A stretch of DNA of 64,000 nucleotides from Cryptomeria japonica (lineage: Eukaryota; Streptophyta; Pinopsida; Cupressales; Cupressaceae): contig NC_081412.1 in assembly GCF_030272615.1 (NCBI RefSeq), positions 346,648,169 to 346,712,168 of the forward strand. Reading direction: 5' to 3'. The notes under the pieces are model-generated. The model was not told the origin of the DNA, did no database searches, and worked only from the letters and a program-made list of their open reading frames with translations. A program made the translations under genes and the position numbers. Below, one piece after another: positions 32,667-45,073 of this stretch (position 1 is its first letter; each line of letters starts with the position of its first letter).

Positions 32667-34167
32667 TGTTAGCACATATTTTTACAAAGCATTTTGTGCT
32701 ATATGTAGGCCTTATTCCTATTATATGAGCATTTATTGCGGGTTGGCATGTGCAGGAACCTTACTAGCACGGGCAAAGTTCTTTAAGGATTAGTTGTTTT
32801 AGGAGTGTCAAGGTATCACTTGGGCACACTAAGGGCATGTACTAAGTATAAATTGCACAAGGAATCCAATATGGGAGCATTTATTAGTGGATAAATCATT
32901 ATGGTATAATCTAAGGTTGTTTTTCAGTATGTATTAGACCCTATGCGATAGCTAGGATCACTATTATTCATGCTGCAAATTTTCTCAAAGCTGCAAATTT
33001 TTAATTATCGACATGACATATACCGATAAATCAGAAGGCAGATTCATTGGAGCACTTAAATAATACTCAGCATGGTGCACGCTCTTGGAAAAGACATACC
33101 ATCGGGATAGCTTGTTCCGATGAGGCAGAAGGAGGATGTTTTTTGTCAACATGTATCGGCTTATCGAAAAAAGTAAAAATTTCCATACTGATAACCTATG
33201 AGGCCATCGGTGTAACCTGTAACGATGAAAAGGCAATGCAGATCATGGACTTATAACATTAAGAGATAAAAAATAATAATAAAAACTCTATCCCGATACC
33301 CGATGACTGAAGGGAAATGAAGGCGGGTCCATCAGAGAAAAAGACCATATCATGATAGTGCGAAATAGTTAGGCTGATTCCCGATGACAAAGAAAAATTA
33401 GAAGGTAGAACCATCAGTATTACCTATACCGATAAAGCATACTTGGAGGTGTAAAGAATAACAGTGCATCGGAGTGACATCGAGAGGAATAGGAAAAGGC
33501 TATTCTGACCCCCGATGAAGATAAAAGCACCTATGGGGATATCGATGTGAATTATACCGATAAACTAACATGAAGTGAAGACTCATCGGGACATCGAGAG
33601 GGGAAGTTTTATGCTATGCTGAATCCCAATAGGACTGTTACGGCGGATGGTGCATTGCAAGGAGTTCTTCGGGGTGAGTTATGTTGATAACGAATGAAGC
33701 TTAGTCAGAATGTGGATCGAAATGTTGAGGTCATCAAGGCATCGAAGGGACATAAAACGAACTATGCCAATATCCGATGGGTTAAGTAAAAGAAAAACCG
33801 AAGGCAGGTGTATTGGGGAGGGTTATACCGATGGATCGTGAAAATAGAAGCAAAGTTGAAACTGAAGGAGTATCCATCAAGATGAAATGAACCATCGGGA
33901 TAGGAGAAAAATTTCTATCTCGAGACCTGATAAGTCGGTCGAGATAGCTTGTGCCGATCAGAAGGTAAGAAACAGTAAAGTCATAACAAACAGCACCAGA
34001 CAATTGAATCATCAGGAAAAGTCTCGCCGATTAGCCATTGAAGGTCTTGATGCGAAAAACTAACAAGATGGCTTCCATTAAATGCATCCATTAGTTAGGT
34101 CCGATGCCACACGAAGCAGATCCATCAAGATTGTAGTAATTAAGTGCAAGACTAGACTCCTTGGGGA

Positions 34168-34174
34168 TATATAG
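34168..34174 (+). promoter_or_regulatory. TATA-like box in the 5' LTR of element F
   Basis: TATATAG in CTTGGGGATATATAGCTGG, conserved at 46625 in the 3' LTR. It lies 106 bp before the ATG of the LTR reading frame, a normal spacing for a short 5' UTR. Confidence 0.5.
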
Positions 34175-34279
34175 CTGGTGTTGCACAATGACATTTCACA
34201 TAAAGTTGTTGCAGAAGTTATCAGGTATTCATTGAGAAATATTTTGAGTTGTTGAGCATAGAGAAAAGAATTTGTAGAG

Positions 34280-37213
34280 ATGGAAGGGTCAAGCTCAAAA
34301 GGGAAGTGGAAGGTCGTTGAAATATCCAATAGCACATCAAGAAAATCGAAGGGTGAAGTCAGTGAGGCTCAAAGGAAATTAAATCAAGACATGATAGATC
34401 AGATGGGCTCTCCAGGAGCTAGGTCACATAAAGCTAAGGTGGATTTTCCTATTTGCGAGCAGCTGGAAGATAGATACAAAGAAATTGGAGATGTATGGAC
34501 AACAGTGTGAGGGCACGAGCTGTTTCTTTTCCATTACTTCCACAAGGATGAGCCCATGCTGAATTTGAACCCATGGATGACTGGTTTAGGTAAACTCGTG
34601 GTACCTAATGTCTTTGTGAATATTGATTTATTGAAGCTCCTGGTAAGACATTATGATACAAACAAGTGGTGCATTTTGTTGCCCGACGGGACCATTTTAG
34701 TTCACTTTGCAGTAGCCACAATTCAGGAGGTCTTTGCAGTGGATCTTGAGGCGAATGTGCCCATATCTTTTATGGATTTGGAAGAGGAATACAGAAAAAT
34801 GGATACTACATACCAGGGTTGGAACCTCGCTATCCACAAAACAGAGAGGGGGAGGCTAAAAGAGGAGGATGGTCCTCCTTATGATATAACCATTTTCAAG
34901 AAATATTTACAGTATACATATATGACATGTGGTCAGGTTGGAGGAGTTGAAGCTCCTGATGTAGCAAGCATGGGACCGCTAGTTTTAGCAGCAGATATTT
35001 AGAGACATGAGCCTAGGGCTTTTGATTTTGCTTCATACTTGGTGGATAGACTTCATGAAGGCTTCCTGAACTTAAAAGAAAATCCAAACAAGCACTTCAA
35101 GCATTATTTGTTGTTAATGCATGTTGTTTTATTTTATGGGAGATTGAGAGGGTTATGGCCAGGGGGTTTGAATGTAAATACAGTTGGGAAGGATGGACAA
35201 GATCAACCAGTTCAGTTATGGGTTTCTCTCTGGGATTACAGATATGTAAATTCCCATTATATCAAATTTGAAGAATTCTTTGTTAAGCCAATTTTCTTGC
35301 TCTTTGGTGAGCCTCTGCAGGGATCATTTTTTGAGGATGTAAAGAGGTTTCTTAGGCCTCAAGAGCACAAAAATCCGAAGGTTAATCACAATTGGGGTGA
35401 TTGGTACTCATACCAAAATTTCACCTTTGTTCAGTGCTATGGATTTGAAGGTTACCCCTATGTGCTACCGAAGCCTGCACCGGACATGATTGCTTTTTTG
35501 GAAATTGTAAGGCAATTAAGTGTCTCTAATGCCAAACACTTCAGAGGTGCACACAAGCAAGCCTTTCTCCCTAGCACAATTCATTTCCTAGATTTCAAAA
35601 TTGTATCTACTAAAGTATACGAGGCTATTGACAGGAAGTTAAAGGATGAGTATAACCTGTTCCAGCACACATCCATAACGAATTATGATCCCGAGGGCTA
35701 CATCCACATATGCAGGAAGAGACAAGAGTTGGGAGATTACCTTCATCAGGAGGATGAATTTGAGGCCATGTGCAAAAATAAGGAAGTGGAGGAGCTTGCA
35801 GAGGTAATGGAGACCTTGGAGAAGAAACTGGAGGAGAGAAGACAGAGACTAGAAAACATTGAGGGAGAGCCAGCTCAAAGTGATTCAGGGGAGAACGAAG
35901 TAGTTTCCAAGCTCTATGCACCTGACAAAGAGAAATAACCAAAAGCACAGGATAAGCTCCTCATTGTGCTAAATGCAGAAATAGATGAAAGGATGACAAA
36001 GCACACTTTATTTTTTTCAGATGATCAATTCTTCAAGTCTAAAGAGTTTAAGTCTTTCTTATACCACTACAAAGGGAAGAAGCTGAGGGAAGCAATGCCT
36101 AATATCACACCAGAGAATGATGAGGAAATGTTGCAGAAGCTTAAGGCTAATATTGATGCAGAAGTGGAGACAATGACCCCATAGAGAGGGAGGCAGTTGC
36201 TAGTGGAAGCAGGTATTATTCTTTTCCCAGGGTAGGATTTGAGTGCATCATTTATTTTTGATAGTTTATTACATGCAGACAATAAGGACTTCAAGTTGGA
36301 TGTCCAAGGGTTTAGTGATATATTCATTGGATCAAGATATGATCCAGATGAATAGGCAATGTTGTTATGGGCATTGTACCACCCGAATACAAGGCCAAAA
36401 ATCATAGATGTGGATAAAGCATTTGGTCATATGATGACCCTAAAAGTTGGAGAGGTAGATCCTATGGTCACTACTGACATAGGTATTGATATCTCAAAAT
36501 TCAATAAGGCTCAGATGAAACATGAGATAGCAGAGAAAAATAAATATAAGGCCTTATATGAGGAAACCCTTAAGAGGAGTGGGCATCCAATCCCTCAGAT
36601 TACTGATTCAGGAAGCCACTGGAAGAAGAAGTTTGAAAAATTAGCTTATGAGAACACTAAGTTGAAGAAGGAGATGAGGAGCATCAGGGTTGATACTGCT
36701 TGTGTATCAATGAGTAAGAGATACGATAACATGGAGAAGGCATTGGACGAATTATGGGATGTATATCAGATGAACATGGACAATATGGTTTCTAACACCA
36801 GAATTCGAGATAGACTCAACCTGTTGTTACAAGATGCATCGACTAGGGAAAAGGTAAAGAAGAAGGTTCAGGGTTTGCTTGTCACACATGATGAATTTAA
36901 AAAGGAGTTGAAATCTGAATTTGATGAGTGCCAACAAATTGTTCAGCATGGGGTTCCCAGTTTGGTGGACGATGCAGGTGTAATTAAGGATAAGACCGTA
37001 TGGATTTCTGAGTGTAAGTCTTTACTTAGTGCAGCCCAAGTCGTTGCCAAGACAGATATTCTTGATATGAATGACACAGCCGATCAGTTCGAGAACTTCT
37101 ACGTGATCAAGAACATAGTCAGGGATGCAATATTCAATGCTACAACTTACAAAGATGCGGGCTATTTGCAGCACATTCAAAAGTACAGACAGCGGCTGGA
37201 CCGAAAGTCTTAG
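34280..37213 (+). pseudogene. LTR-encoded reading frame of element F, 5' LTR copy (unknown protein)
   Basis: One frame of about 978 codons from ATG 34280 (MEGSSSKGKWKVVEISNS) to TAG 37211, with in-frame stops at 34508, 35000, 35936, 36182, 36233 and 36353 but no frameshift. The stops at 35936 and 36182 are also in the 3' LTR copy, so they predate insertion; the other four are private (the 3' LTR has CGA, CAA, TGG and CAG there). The inserted element therefore carried a first ORF of about 552 codons (34280-35938), then a short one and a third of about 343 codons. The first has a globular, Trp-rich part (RLRGLWPGGLNVN, NHNWGDW) and an acidic coiled coil; the third is helical, with KKKFEKLAYENTKLKK. 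No family recognised. Confidence 0.65.
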
Positions 37214-38230
37214 TTTATTGTTTAGTTCTATGTTTGTAATGTAATTAATGTTTTAGTTAGGTTGTTTAATTGTTGTTCAGTTAGTTGTCTAGGATAATGA
37301 AAGGGTGTGTCATTTCATTCATGTCCCTTGGCATATGTATTTGTATTGAGTCATTTTGTATCAAAAAGGGGATGATCACAATTGTCTACAGTTTTTTTTA
37401 AAAAGGGCCAAGGGACTGTTAGTCTTATGTTACAGAAGGGTAAATGAGAATGAAAAGTTTTTGAGAAATTATGTAATCTCTGTGAGTGCAGCTTATGTCT
37501 TCGGTATTGTTTTTTTAGGATCAATATATAAAACTTGTTGCTTCTAATTCCTTGATCATTGTGTTATTTTTTCATGTTGATGTTTGTTTGAGTCCCCTAG
37601 ATAAATCTTATAAGGGTTTGTTGTAATGTGACATCACAAGCTGTTGTGATTGAATATAAAATTAAGTTTTTACTATTCTCACAGCACTTAATGAAACCAT
37701 TTCAGTGATAGTTTTAAAACTGTCTCTAGGGTTTGATCAAGATTTATGTCCATAAGTAATACACTAATTGTCAGATGAGGGCATTGGTCTAGTGTTGATT
37801 TCTGGAACAATTTTGATATATGTTTAAGGTCCTTAACTGAGAAGCATCTTTGAATTATTGTGATCTCTACCCTATTCATAATTACTAATTAGTCCTGAAG
37901 TGGTTTACTTTTTCAGTAGATATTTTTCTTAGCATTTTGTTTATAAGTATTCAGTAATAAGCATTCTTAAAGCACATAAGTTTCAATAAAAGTTTTAGGG
38001 AAATTGTTGTTCTTGTTAAACATTTGTCCTCAAGTTTAAATTCACTATAAAGAAGCAATCTCTGCGTGCTTGGAGATTGGGGTACACCCGCCCAGGTTTA
38101 GTGAAGCCTAGAGCGCAAGGGAATTTGGTCTTCAACCATTCCTATTCGTTGGCCAAGGCTGATTGTGGAAATAGAAAGAGGACTGGAAGCCTCTTGTTTT
38201 CCCAATCTGTAATTTTGGGCACCAACAGAT

Positions 38231-38248
38231 TGGCGACTCTGATGGGGA
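38231..38248 (+). promoter_or_regulatory. Primer binding site of element F
   Basis: TGGCGACTCTGATGGGGA follows the 5' LTR by three bases. TGGCGACTCTGCTGGGGA-like sites are usual in plant Ty3 elements. Confidence 0.75.
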
Positions 38249-38486
38249 GTTGTTATACAAAGTTTTCAAAATTTCTAGTAGTTTGTTTTAGACTCTGTTG
38301 GAGGGAGGATCCTAGAAGATCAGTTAAGTTGGTAATATTTTCCTGTTAGGAGGTGGTGACTCTACATTTCAATACATGAATAATAATTGGTATTTTGAGA
38401 AAATAAGAGAAACCCCTAGACATCTATCAATAAAATTGATGCAAGGGAGGAGGTCTCTGCACAAAGGACAAGAAGATCTTGTTTAA

Positions 38487-40283
38487 TTGAGTCCCAAGAA
38501 AAGGAACAAAGAGAAGAAATCAAACATGGCATTTGAAGGATATAAGAGATTTCCTAGTAGGGAGGAAGATTCTTCATCTGCTGGCAAATCTGAGAATAGA
38601 GAGGAAAATCCTTTTTACAAAATAAATGCAAAAGATAATAGACATAGCCATGATGAGATCATGACTGCTGAGGAACAGGAAGCAAAATAGTGGGATGAGC
38701 TTATTCTTAGAATGGCTAATATGAATGTAGATGATGCCAAGATGGCAAGGACACTTAAAAGGCAACTAGATTGGGTGTTGCAAAAACTCGGAATAGAGAG
38801 AAATAATATTTCAAGCCCCAAGACAAACAAGGTAGAAGAAGAGAGGGATGAAACAAGTAGATAAGTAGTTCCAAAGTATAGCCCCCCTCATATGAGAAGA
38901 ATAGACCAGCCTTTTGTAACTTATGATAACCCGTTGGTAAATGAAAGTAGAAGATGGAGGGATGTGCATAGGGATCAAAGTGAAGAAAGGAAGGAGGATG
39001 GAAGAAGCAATGGAGATAGGAGAAATGATGGGAATCAGAATAACACAAATAGGGGTAACCATGTAGTAAATAATGGGAACAATGGTAATTATGGTGACAA
39101 TCAAAATAATGGACATAATAGAGGTAACAATGACAATTATGGAAGTGGCAATGGTGGAGGTAGGAATAATAATAATGGTAATAATAATGGCAATAACAGT
39201 AGCGGTGGAAACAATGGGAACAATGGTAATTATGGCAACAATGATGGCTTCAATAGAGGAAGTATGAACAATCAAAACAATCATCATGTTGGTAGACAAC
39301 CTCTGATCATTGAAAGATACAGACAGTTGGATTTCATTGGCATTGTTGGTTATCCAAATCAGATCACTAATGATTTAAGATTAGCAATTCCCAAGTTCTC
39401 GGGAAATGGAATTGATTTGACAGAACAACATGTAGTTAATGTAAAAAATATCATTGAAGAATTTGAGGTTCCTCATGAAGATGTATTCATGAAATTGTTT
39501 GTTCAATCTTTGACAGAGGATGCAGGAGAATGGTATAGAAGCCTTCCTGATAGATGTATTTGCAGCTGGCAGGAATTTGTAACGTTGTTCTTGGAAGAAT
39601 TTGGAGATCACAATGATCCTTCATTTGCCTCTCATGAATTAACAAGTACAAGGAAGAATCAAAATGAATCAGTTGTTGAATTTAATAAAAGATTTAACAA
39701 AGTATTAAATAGAATACCCAGATATGTCAGACCAGTTGATTCATTTTTTATTAACTTTTATTTGAGTGCTTTTGACAACAAAACCCATTATGAGATTTTG
39801 TATCATAGATCTGATACCTTACAACAAGCATTCAAGACAACTGCTACTATTGAAAATAATAGGAAGGTGGTTGGGAAGGTTTCTAAGAGAGATGATCCAA
39901 AGTTGTACAGCTCCAGGGTTCCCAAGAAAGATGATCTTACTCAGATCATGGACATGGTTAAAGACTTAAAGGGTAAGCAAAATCCTAATGAAAGGTCACC
40001 ATACATAAACAATAAGCAAATAAATTACAATAGGCCAAGGTTGCATGACATGCCATATAACACAAATTGGAAGGATGGAAAGCCAGTAAAACCTAACATA
40101 AACAAAGAGACTCCCGATCCATTAAAGAAAACCACAAACTTTGTAGATGAGTATCCATGGTGTGATGTATGTAATTTGCCTCATGTTGCAAAACAGTGTA
40201 TGATTGCTCAAGGCTTGATAGAAGAGGAAGATAAAAATGAGGATTACGAACCAACTGTGAATGCCCTTTCGTCTGATCCATAA
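38487..40283 (+). pseudogene. Element F gag
   Basis: One frame from ATG 38487 (MSPKKRNKEKKSNMAFEGYK) with stops at 38688 and 38862, then open 38892-40283. The middle (about 39040-39260) encodes an Asn/Gly-rich low-complexity tract. The Ty3 Gag domain lies at about 39470-39820 (LFVQSLTEDAGEWYRSLPD, SWQEFVTLFLEEFGDH, ESVVEFNKRFNKVLNRIP). The C-terminal YPWCDVCNLPHVAKQC is a knuckle-like remnant. The frame continues past 40283 through three further stops into protease, so gag and pro shared a frame. Confidence 0.8.
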
Positions 40284-40403
40284 TGGGGAAGAAATGAGGA
40301 TTTATCTAAAGAAGAAGAATATTCTGATGTGCATCAAAGAAGAGAGAATTTGCAATATAGCATACAATAGGTTTTTTTTGATGATGATGAAGATATCCCA
40401 GCT

Positions 40404-41975
40404 TTGAGAAAATTGTCTCAGGAGGAAGCAGTGCCTTCTTTGAGAAACCTGACTGAAGAAGAAAAGAAATCTTTCACTATTGCAGCTGTAGAACAAGTGA
40501 AAAGCAATTATCAACTGAGGAATAGGAATGTCGACAATGAGCAGGGTAAGTCAGCAGGTATTTTTGCCAAAGTCACAAAATCTTGTGGGACAAAAAATAA
40601 CGTAGCTAAGGGAAAGGATGTAGGTGCGAAGAAAGGGACAGAGCCAGAAAAGACTAAACAAATTTAAATGTCAAAGCTTGTCAAGCCAGTGGAGAAAAAA
40701 CAAATCAGTAAGCCTTCTTCAAACTGTGGAACTTTTATGTCTCAAGCATTGTCTCAGTTAAAAATTTCTATGCCCTTGCTTGAAGTGATGAAATTTCCAG
40801 AATATAAGGATGAGACCTTGAAAATTATATCAAATGTTGGTGATCTAAGTAAGGATGCTTCTAAGTTAAAAGAGGATCCTCTAGTGATTTACTTAGGCAC
40901 ATCTATCACAAAAAACCTCACACAAGTTGATCCATTCTATTTGATATTGTTAATTAACAATAAAATGGTTAAGAACTATATGATAGATTCAGGGGCAACA
41001 GTGAACTTCATGCCTAAAGATGTCATGAGAGAGCTTGGGATGCGTGTTGACACATCTTATGGTAAGTGTTATGCCATGGACAACAGGTTTGTACCTGTGG
41101 TGGGTATCATGAAAGACGTAGAGTTCAGGTTTCCAGCTTGCCCAGATACCACATATAAGACAGATATCACAGTGGTGCAAGTTCCTACAAACTATAGAAT
41201 GTTGCTATCCAGGAAATGGTCAAATTTTGTGCTTGGTCACGTTCAACTTGATCTATCCTATGCTACTATTCCAGTAGAAGGGACAATGATGAGGATAAAC
41301 AAAGAACCAAGGTCTCCATACCTCATAGGAGAAGTTGACCCCGATGAAGTGACTTGTTTTTGCCATTTTGATATGGACAACTTTCAGGTAAGTATTTCTA
41401 AACCTTTAGAAATCAATAAAGTTACACAAATAGTTAAACAAAATGAAAATTTAATTTGGAAATTATACTTTGATGGTGCCTGTAATCAGGAAGGAAATAG
41501 AGCAGGAGTTGTACTTATTTCACCTAATGAAAAAAAATTAAAATACTCTTTCTTGTTAACTTTTGAGTGTACTAATAATGTTGTTGAATATGAGGCCCTC
41601 TTATTAGGACTTAAACTAGCAAATAAACATGGCATTAAGTTACTAATGGTTTATGGTGATTCAAAATCAATCATTTCACAAGTTAGAGGCAAATTTGCTG
41701 CAAAAAATGAAAAATTAAGAAACTACAAGAACGAAGTTTGGGATTGCATTGAACTATTCGATGCTTTCTCCATCAATTGGACTAAAAGATCCAATAATAT
41801 TTGGGAAAAATTCATGGCTAACTTGGCTATCAAGCATAATGACATTCCTTTGGATGATATTACCCAAGTAGAAATCAAGACCAGACCGTCAGTGCCTGAC
41901 AATGTAAAAAGTTGGCAAGTTTTTGATGATGATAGGGATTTGCTGAAATTCTTATTTTGTGAAGAATCAGTATGA
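40404..41975 (+). pseudogene. Element F protease followed by an extra (archaeal-type) RNase H
   Basis: Same frame as gag; stops at 40368 and 40665, then open 40668-41975. The protease has the catalytic motif NYMIDSGATVNFMP (near 40981). About 41455-41840 is an RNase H: LYFDGACNQEGNRAG, TNNVVEYEALLLGLKLA and VYGDSKSIISQV keep the first three acidic residues, while the usual fourth Asp is missing (NIWEKFMANLA). In Tat-type elements an added RNase H normally sits after the standard one; here it lies before the reverse transcriptase. The frame ends TGA at 41973-41975, overlapping the next ATG (ATGA). Confidence 0.78.
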
Positions 41976-43636
41976 GCACCAGCGGATTGATTGGAATGGA
42001 CTTGTGGAGGACAAGGATGGCAAAGCAACTACTTGGGCAAGAGGTATTGCAGCTAAAAAAAAATAAAATTCCAAAAGGATTGATAGAGCTTGAAATAATG
42101 TTTGATGATAAAGATGTAGTGAATTTTAGACCTAATTCAAGAGGATGTGAGGATGTTAAAAAAATAAACTTGGGAAGTGAAAGCAACCCGAGAGAAGTAT
42201 ATATTGGAAAAAAGCTCACACCAAAAATCAGAACAGAACTGATTAATCTGTTGAGGAAGTATAGGCACGTCTTCGCTTGGTCGTATGATGACCTTAAAGC
42301 ATACAGGGAAGATTTTTTCTAGCATGAGATACCTTTGAAGCCTAATGCAAAACCTTTCAGACCAAAACAATGGCCAATAAACCCTACTTTGGCTCCTAAA
42401 ATGAAGGAGGAGTTGATGAAAATGAGGAATGCTGGTATTATTGAGCCTATAAGGCACTCAACATGGGTATCCAATTTGGTCCTAGTCAAAAAAAAGAATG
42501 GTGACATCAAACTGTGTGTGGATTTCAGAAATTTAAACATTTCATCCTTGAAAGATAACTATGCTTTACCTAACATGGAGGCTCTTTTGCAAAAAGTCAC
42601 AGGGAATGAATTGTTATCTATGATGGATGGCTTCTCAGGATATAATCAAGTCAAGGTTAGGGAAGCAGAAAAATTCAAAACTGCTTTCACTACACCTTAG
42701 GGTACCTATGTCTATGCTAGGATGCCTTTTGGACTGACAAATGCAGGAGCTACATTCCAGAGGGCTATGGACGTAGCCTTTGAGAGTATGATTGATTATA
42801 TCTTGGCAATGTACCATGATGATATGACTGCTTATTCTAAAAAGGCGAAAAATCATTGTGATGATCTAGGAAAGATTTTTATTAGAGCACTAGAATATGG
42901 CATATCTTTGAATCCTAAAAAATGTCATTTTTGGGTTACTAAAGGAAAATTGTTAGGTCATATTGTCTCAAAAGATGGTGTGAGAATTGATCCAGAAAGG
43001 ATTGCTGCTATTGATAAAATTCAAATCCCAAAAAATATTAAAGCAATTCAATCTTTTTTGGGTCAAATCAACTTTGTAAGAAGATTTGTTTCAAATTTCT
43101 CTGAAATCATAGAGCCTATTGCTAAAATGTTGAAAAAGGGTGCTGAAATAAAATGGACTAATGAAGCTCTTGAATCCTTTGTAAATATCAAACGGGCCAT
43201 CAAGGAAGCCCCTGTATTAAAATCACCTGATTTCTCTAAACCTTTTCAAGTCTTTTCATTTGCCTCATTCCATATTATTGTTGTCATGTTACAAAAGAAT
43301 GATGAGGGTCATGAACAACCAGTGGCATTTTTTAGCAAAACATTGCAAGCATCTGAATTGAATTATGATTTAAATGAAAAACAAGCCTATGCTCTAGTGA
43401 AAGCTATGAAATCTTTTAGACCCTATCTAGTTGGTGCCACCGTTATTGCCTATGTATCAAATGATGTTGTTAAAGACATCTTCAAACAATCAAAAACTAC
43501 TAGAAGGAGATGTAGATGGATAAACCAGATACAAGAATTCAATATTGATCTACAAATCACAAAGTTGGTAAGAGGTCAGGGTCTGGCAAAATTGATGGCA
43601 GAATCCAATCTTGAAGTAGCACAAGTGACTAGGTAG
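41972..43636 (+). pseudogene. Element F reverse transcriptase and standard RNase H
   Basis: Frame 2 relative to gag-pro, opening with an ATGA overlap. Stops are at 42320 and 42698 (a Trp codon elsewhere in the family). RT blocks: LKPNAKPFRPKQWPINP, IIEPIRHSTWVSNLVLVKKK, LCVDFRNLN, MMDGFSGYNQ, RMPFGLTNAGATFQRAMD; the active site reads YHDDM (usually YVDD). The RNase H at about 43220-43500 has FSFASF where the family has a DAS motif, so the first catalytic Asp is lost, although FFSKTL and LNEKQAYALVKA are intact. It may act only as a connection domain. Confidence 0.82.
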
Positions 43637-43638
43637 AG

Positions 43639-44886
43639 TTGGAAGATGTAGAAATTAGCATTGAGAGGTGTCCCTGGTATACAAATATTATATATTATTT
43701 GAAATATATGAAATGTCCAGATAACTTAAATGATAGTCAGAAGAGAACTTTAAAGCTTCAAACATCTAGGTATGTATTACTTAATGGAGACCTATACTGG
43801 AAAAATAGAGATGGTGTTCTTTTATTGTGTCTAGATGAGTGTCAAGCGTCTGTTGTTTTAAAAGATTTACATGAAGGTGTATGTGGAGGCCACTTCTCAG
43901 CTAAAACCACTGCTCATAAAATTCTTAATACCGGTTATTATTGGCCTCAAGTTTTCAAGGATTGTCATACTTATATCAGAAAATGTGAGGCTTGTCAAAA
44001 GTTTTTAGGGAAGCTCAAGTATAATGGAGCCATTCCTCTCAGACCCATGCATACAGAGGAACCATTCCAGATGTGGGGTATTGACTTCATAGGAGAAATA
44101 ACAAACAAAACTAGTGGTGGGAATAAATGGATTTTGGTGGCTACTGATTACTTTACTAAGTGGGTTGAAGCCATTCCCACAAGACAGGCTACCAGCAAAG
44201 TTGTGATAAAGTTTCTTTTAGAAAACATTTTGACTAGATTTGGGGTACCTCAAAAAATTGTGGTAGATAATGGGATGTGTTTCAAGTCCAATGAGCTCTT
44301 TGATTTCTGTAAAAATTATGGCATCACTTTGTCCTATTCATCACCCTATCATCCCCAAGGAAATGGACAAGCAAAATCCAACAATAAAAACTTGTTGAAA
44401 ATTATCAAAAGGATGTTGGGTAATAATAAGAAGGCTTGGGATTCAAAATTGGTCTTAGTAGTATGGGCTGACAGAGTGACAGTTAAGAAGTCCATAGGAT
44501 TTGCTCCATATGATCTTGTATATGGAAAAGAAGCACGATTACCTTTGAATAATTTTCTCCCAGTTTATAAATTTGTTACAGAGGAATTTTCAGAAGAAGT
44601 AAACTTTATGGGGGACAAATTGATGGCATTGGCTGAGTTGGATGAATGTAGAAAAGAAGCTCAAGAAAGAAATCTACAAAGAAAACAAAAAGTAAAGGCT
44701 TTACATGATAAGAAAGCATGTGACAGGTCATTTGAGCAAGGAGAATGGGTGTTAAAGTGGAATGCCAAGGATCAGGATAAAGGGAAGCATGGCAAGTTCG
44801 ACGCGCTTTGGCTAGGACCTTTTATCATTTCAAAAAAAAGTGGAGAAAACTCTTATTACTTGAAGGATATTGATGGTCAGGTGTAG
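43639..44886 (+). pseudogene. Element F integrase
   Basis: Separate frame, 415 codons without a stop. The zinc-binding HHCC part is present (HEGVCGGHFS ... CEACQKF, about 43870-44005). The catalytic core has D (GIDFIGEI) and D (VVDNGMCF), but the third catalytic residue Glu is Lys (GQAKSNNK, codon AAA at 44374-44376). The C-terminal part (ARLPLNNFLPVYKF, LWLGPFIISKKSG) is typical of Ty3 integrases. No chromodomain is evident. The loss of Glu should abolish strand transfer. Confidence 0.85.
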
Positions 44887-45073
44887 GAGTTCCTGGTTCA
44901 TGCTTAGTATCTTAAGCATTTTTTCTCTTGATGAGAAGGGAGTATTTTTGTATCATAATAGTTTAAGTTTCTTTTTGCTTTCTATTTTCAATTTTCATTT
45001 TGGTCTGCTTTCCAGAGATAACTAGGATCTTGCTATGTCCTTAAAGAGAACATACATCCTCAGAAAGAGCCAC

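Larger units (their letters stand above)
32667..38227 (+). repeat. 5' LTR of element F (5.56 kb)
   Basis: About 1.5 kb of regulatory sequence comes first, then the LTR reading frame (34280-37213), then a 1-kb tail. In one 170-base stretch (from 34741) I count 8 differences from the 3' LTR, roughly 5 percent. The upstream part (33022-34105) holds about 19 copies of CCGAT or its complement ATCGG. Confidence 0.9.

Noticed and set aside
35625-36405. Minus-strand ORFs opposite the LTR frame of element F (and 48133-48859)
   Set aside because: Shadows of the sense frame; the sense frame has the consistent codon pattern and shared protein blocks.
38811-39299. Minus-strand Ile/Thr-rich ORF of 162 codons
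   Set aside because: Antisense shadow of the Asn/Gly-rich low-complexity tract (AAT repeats) in gag of element F.
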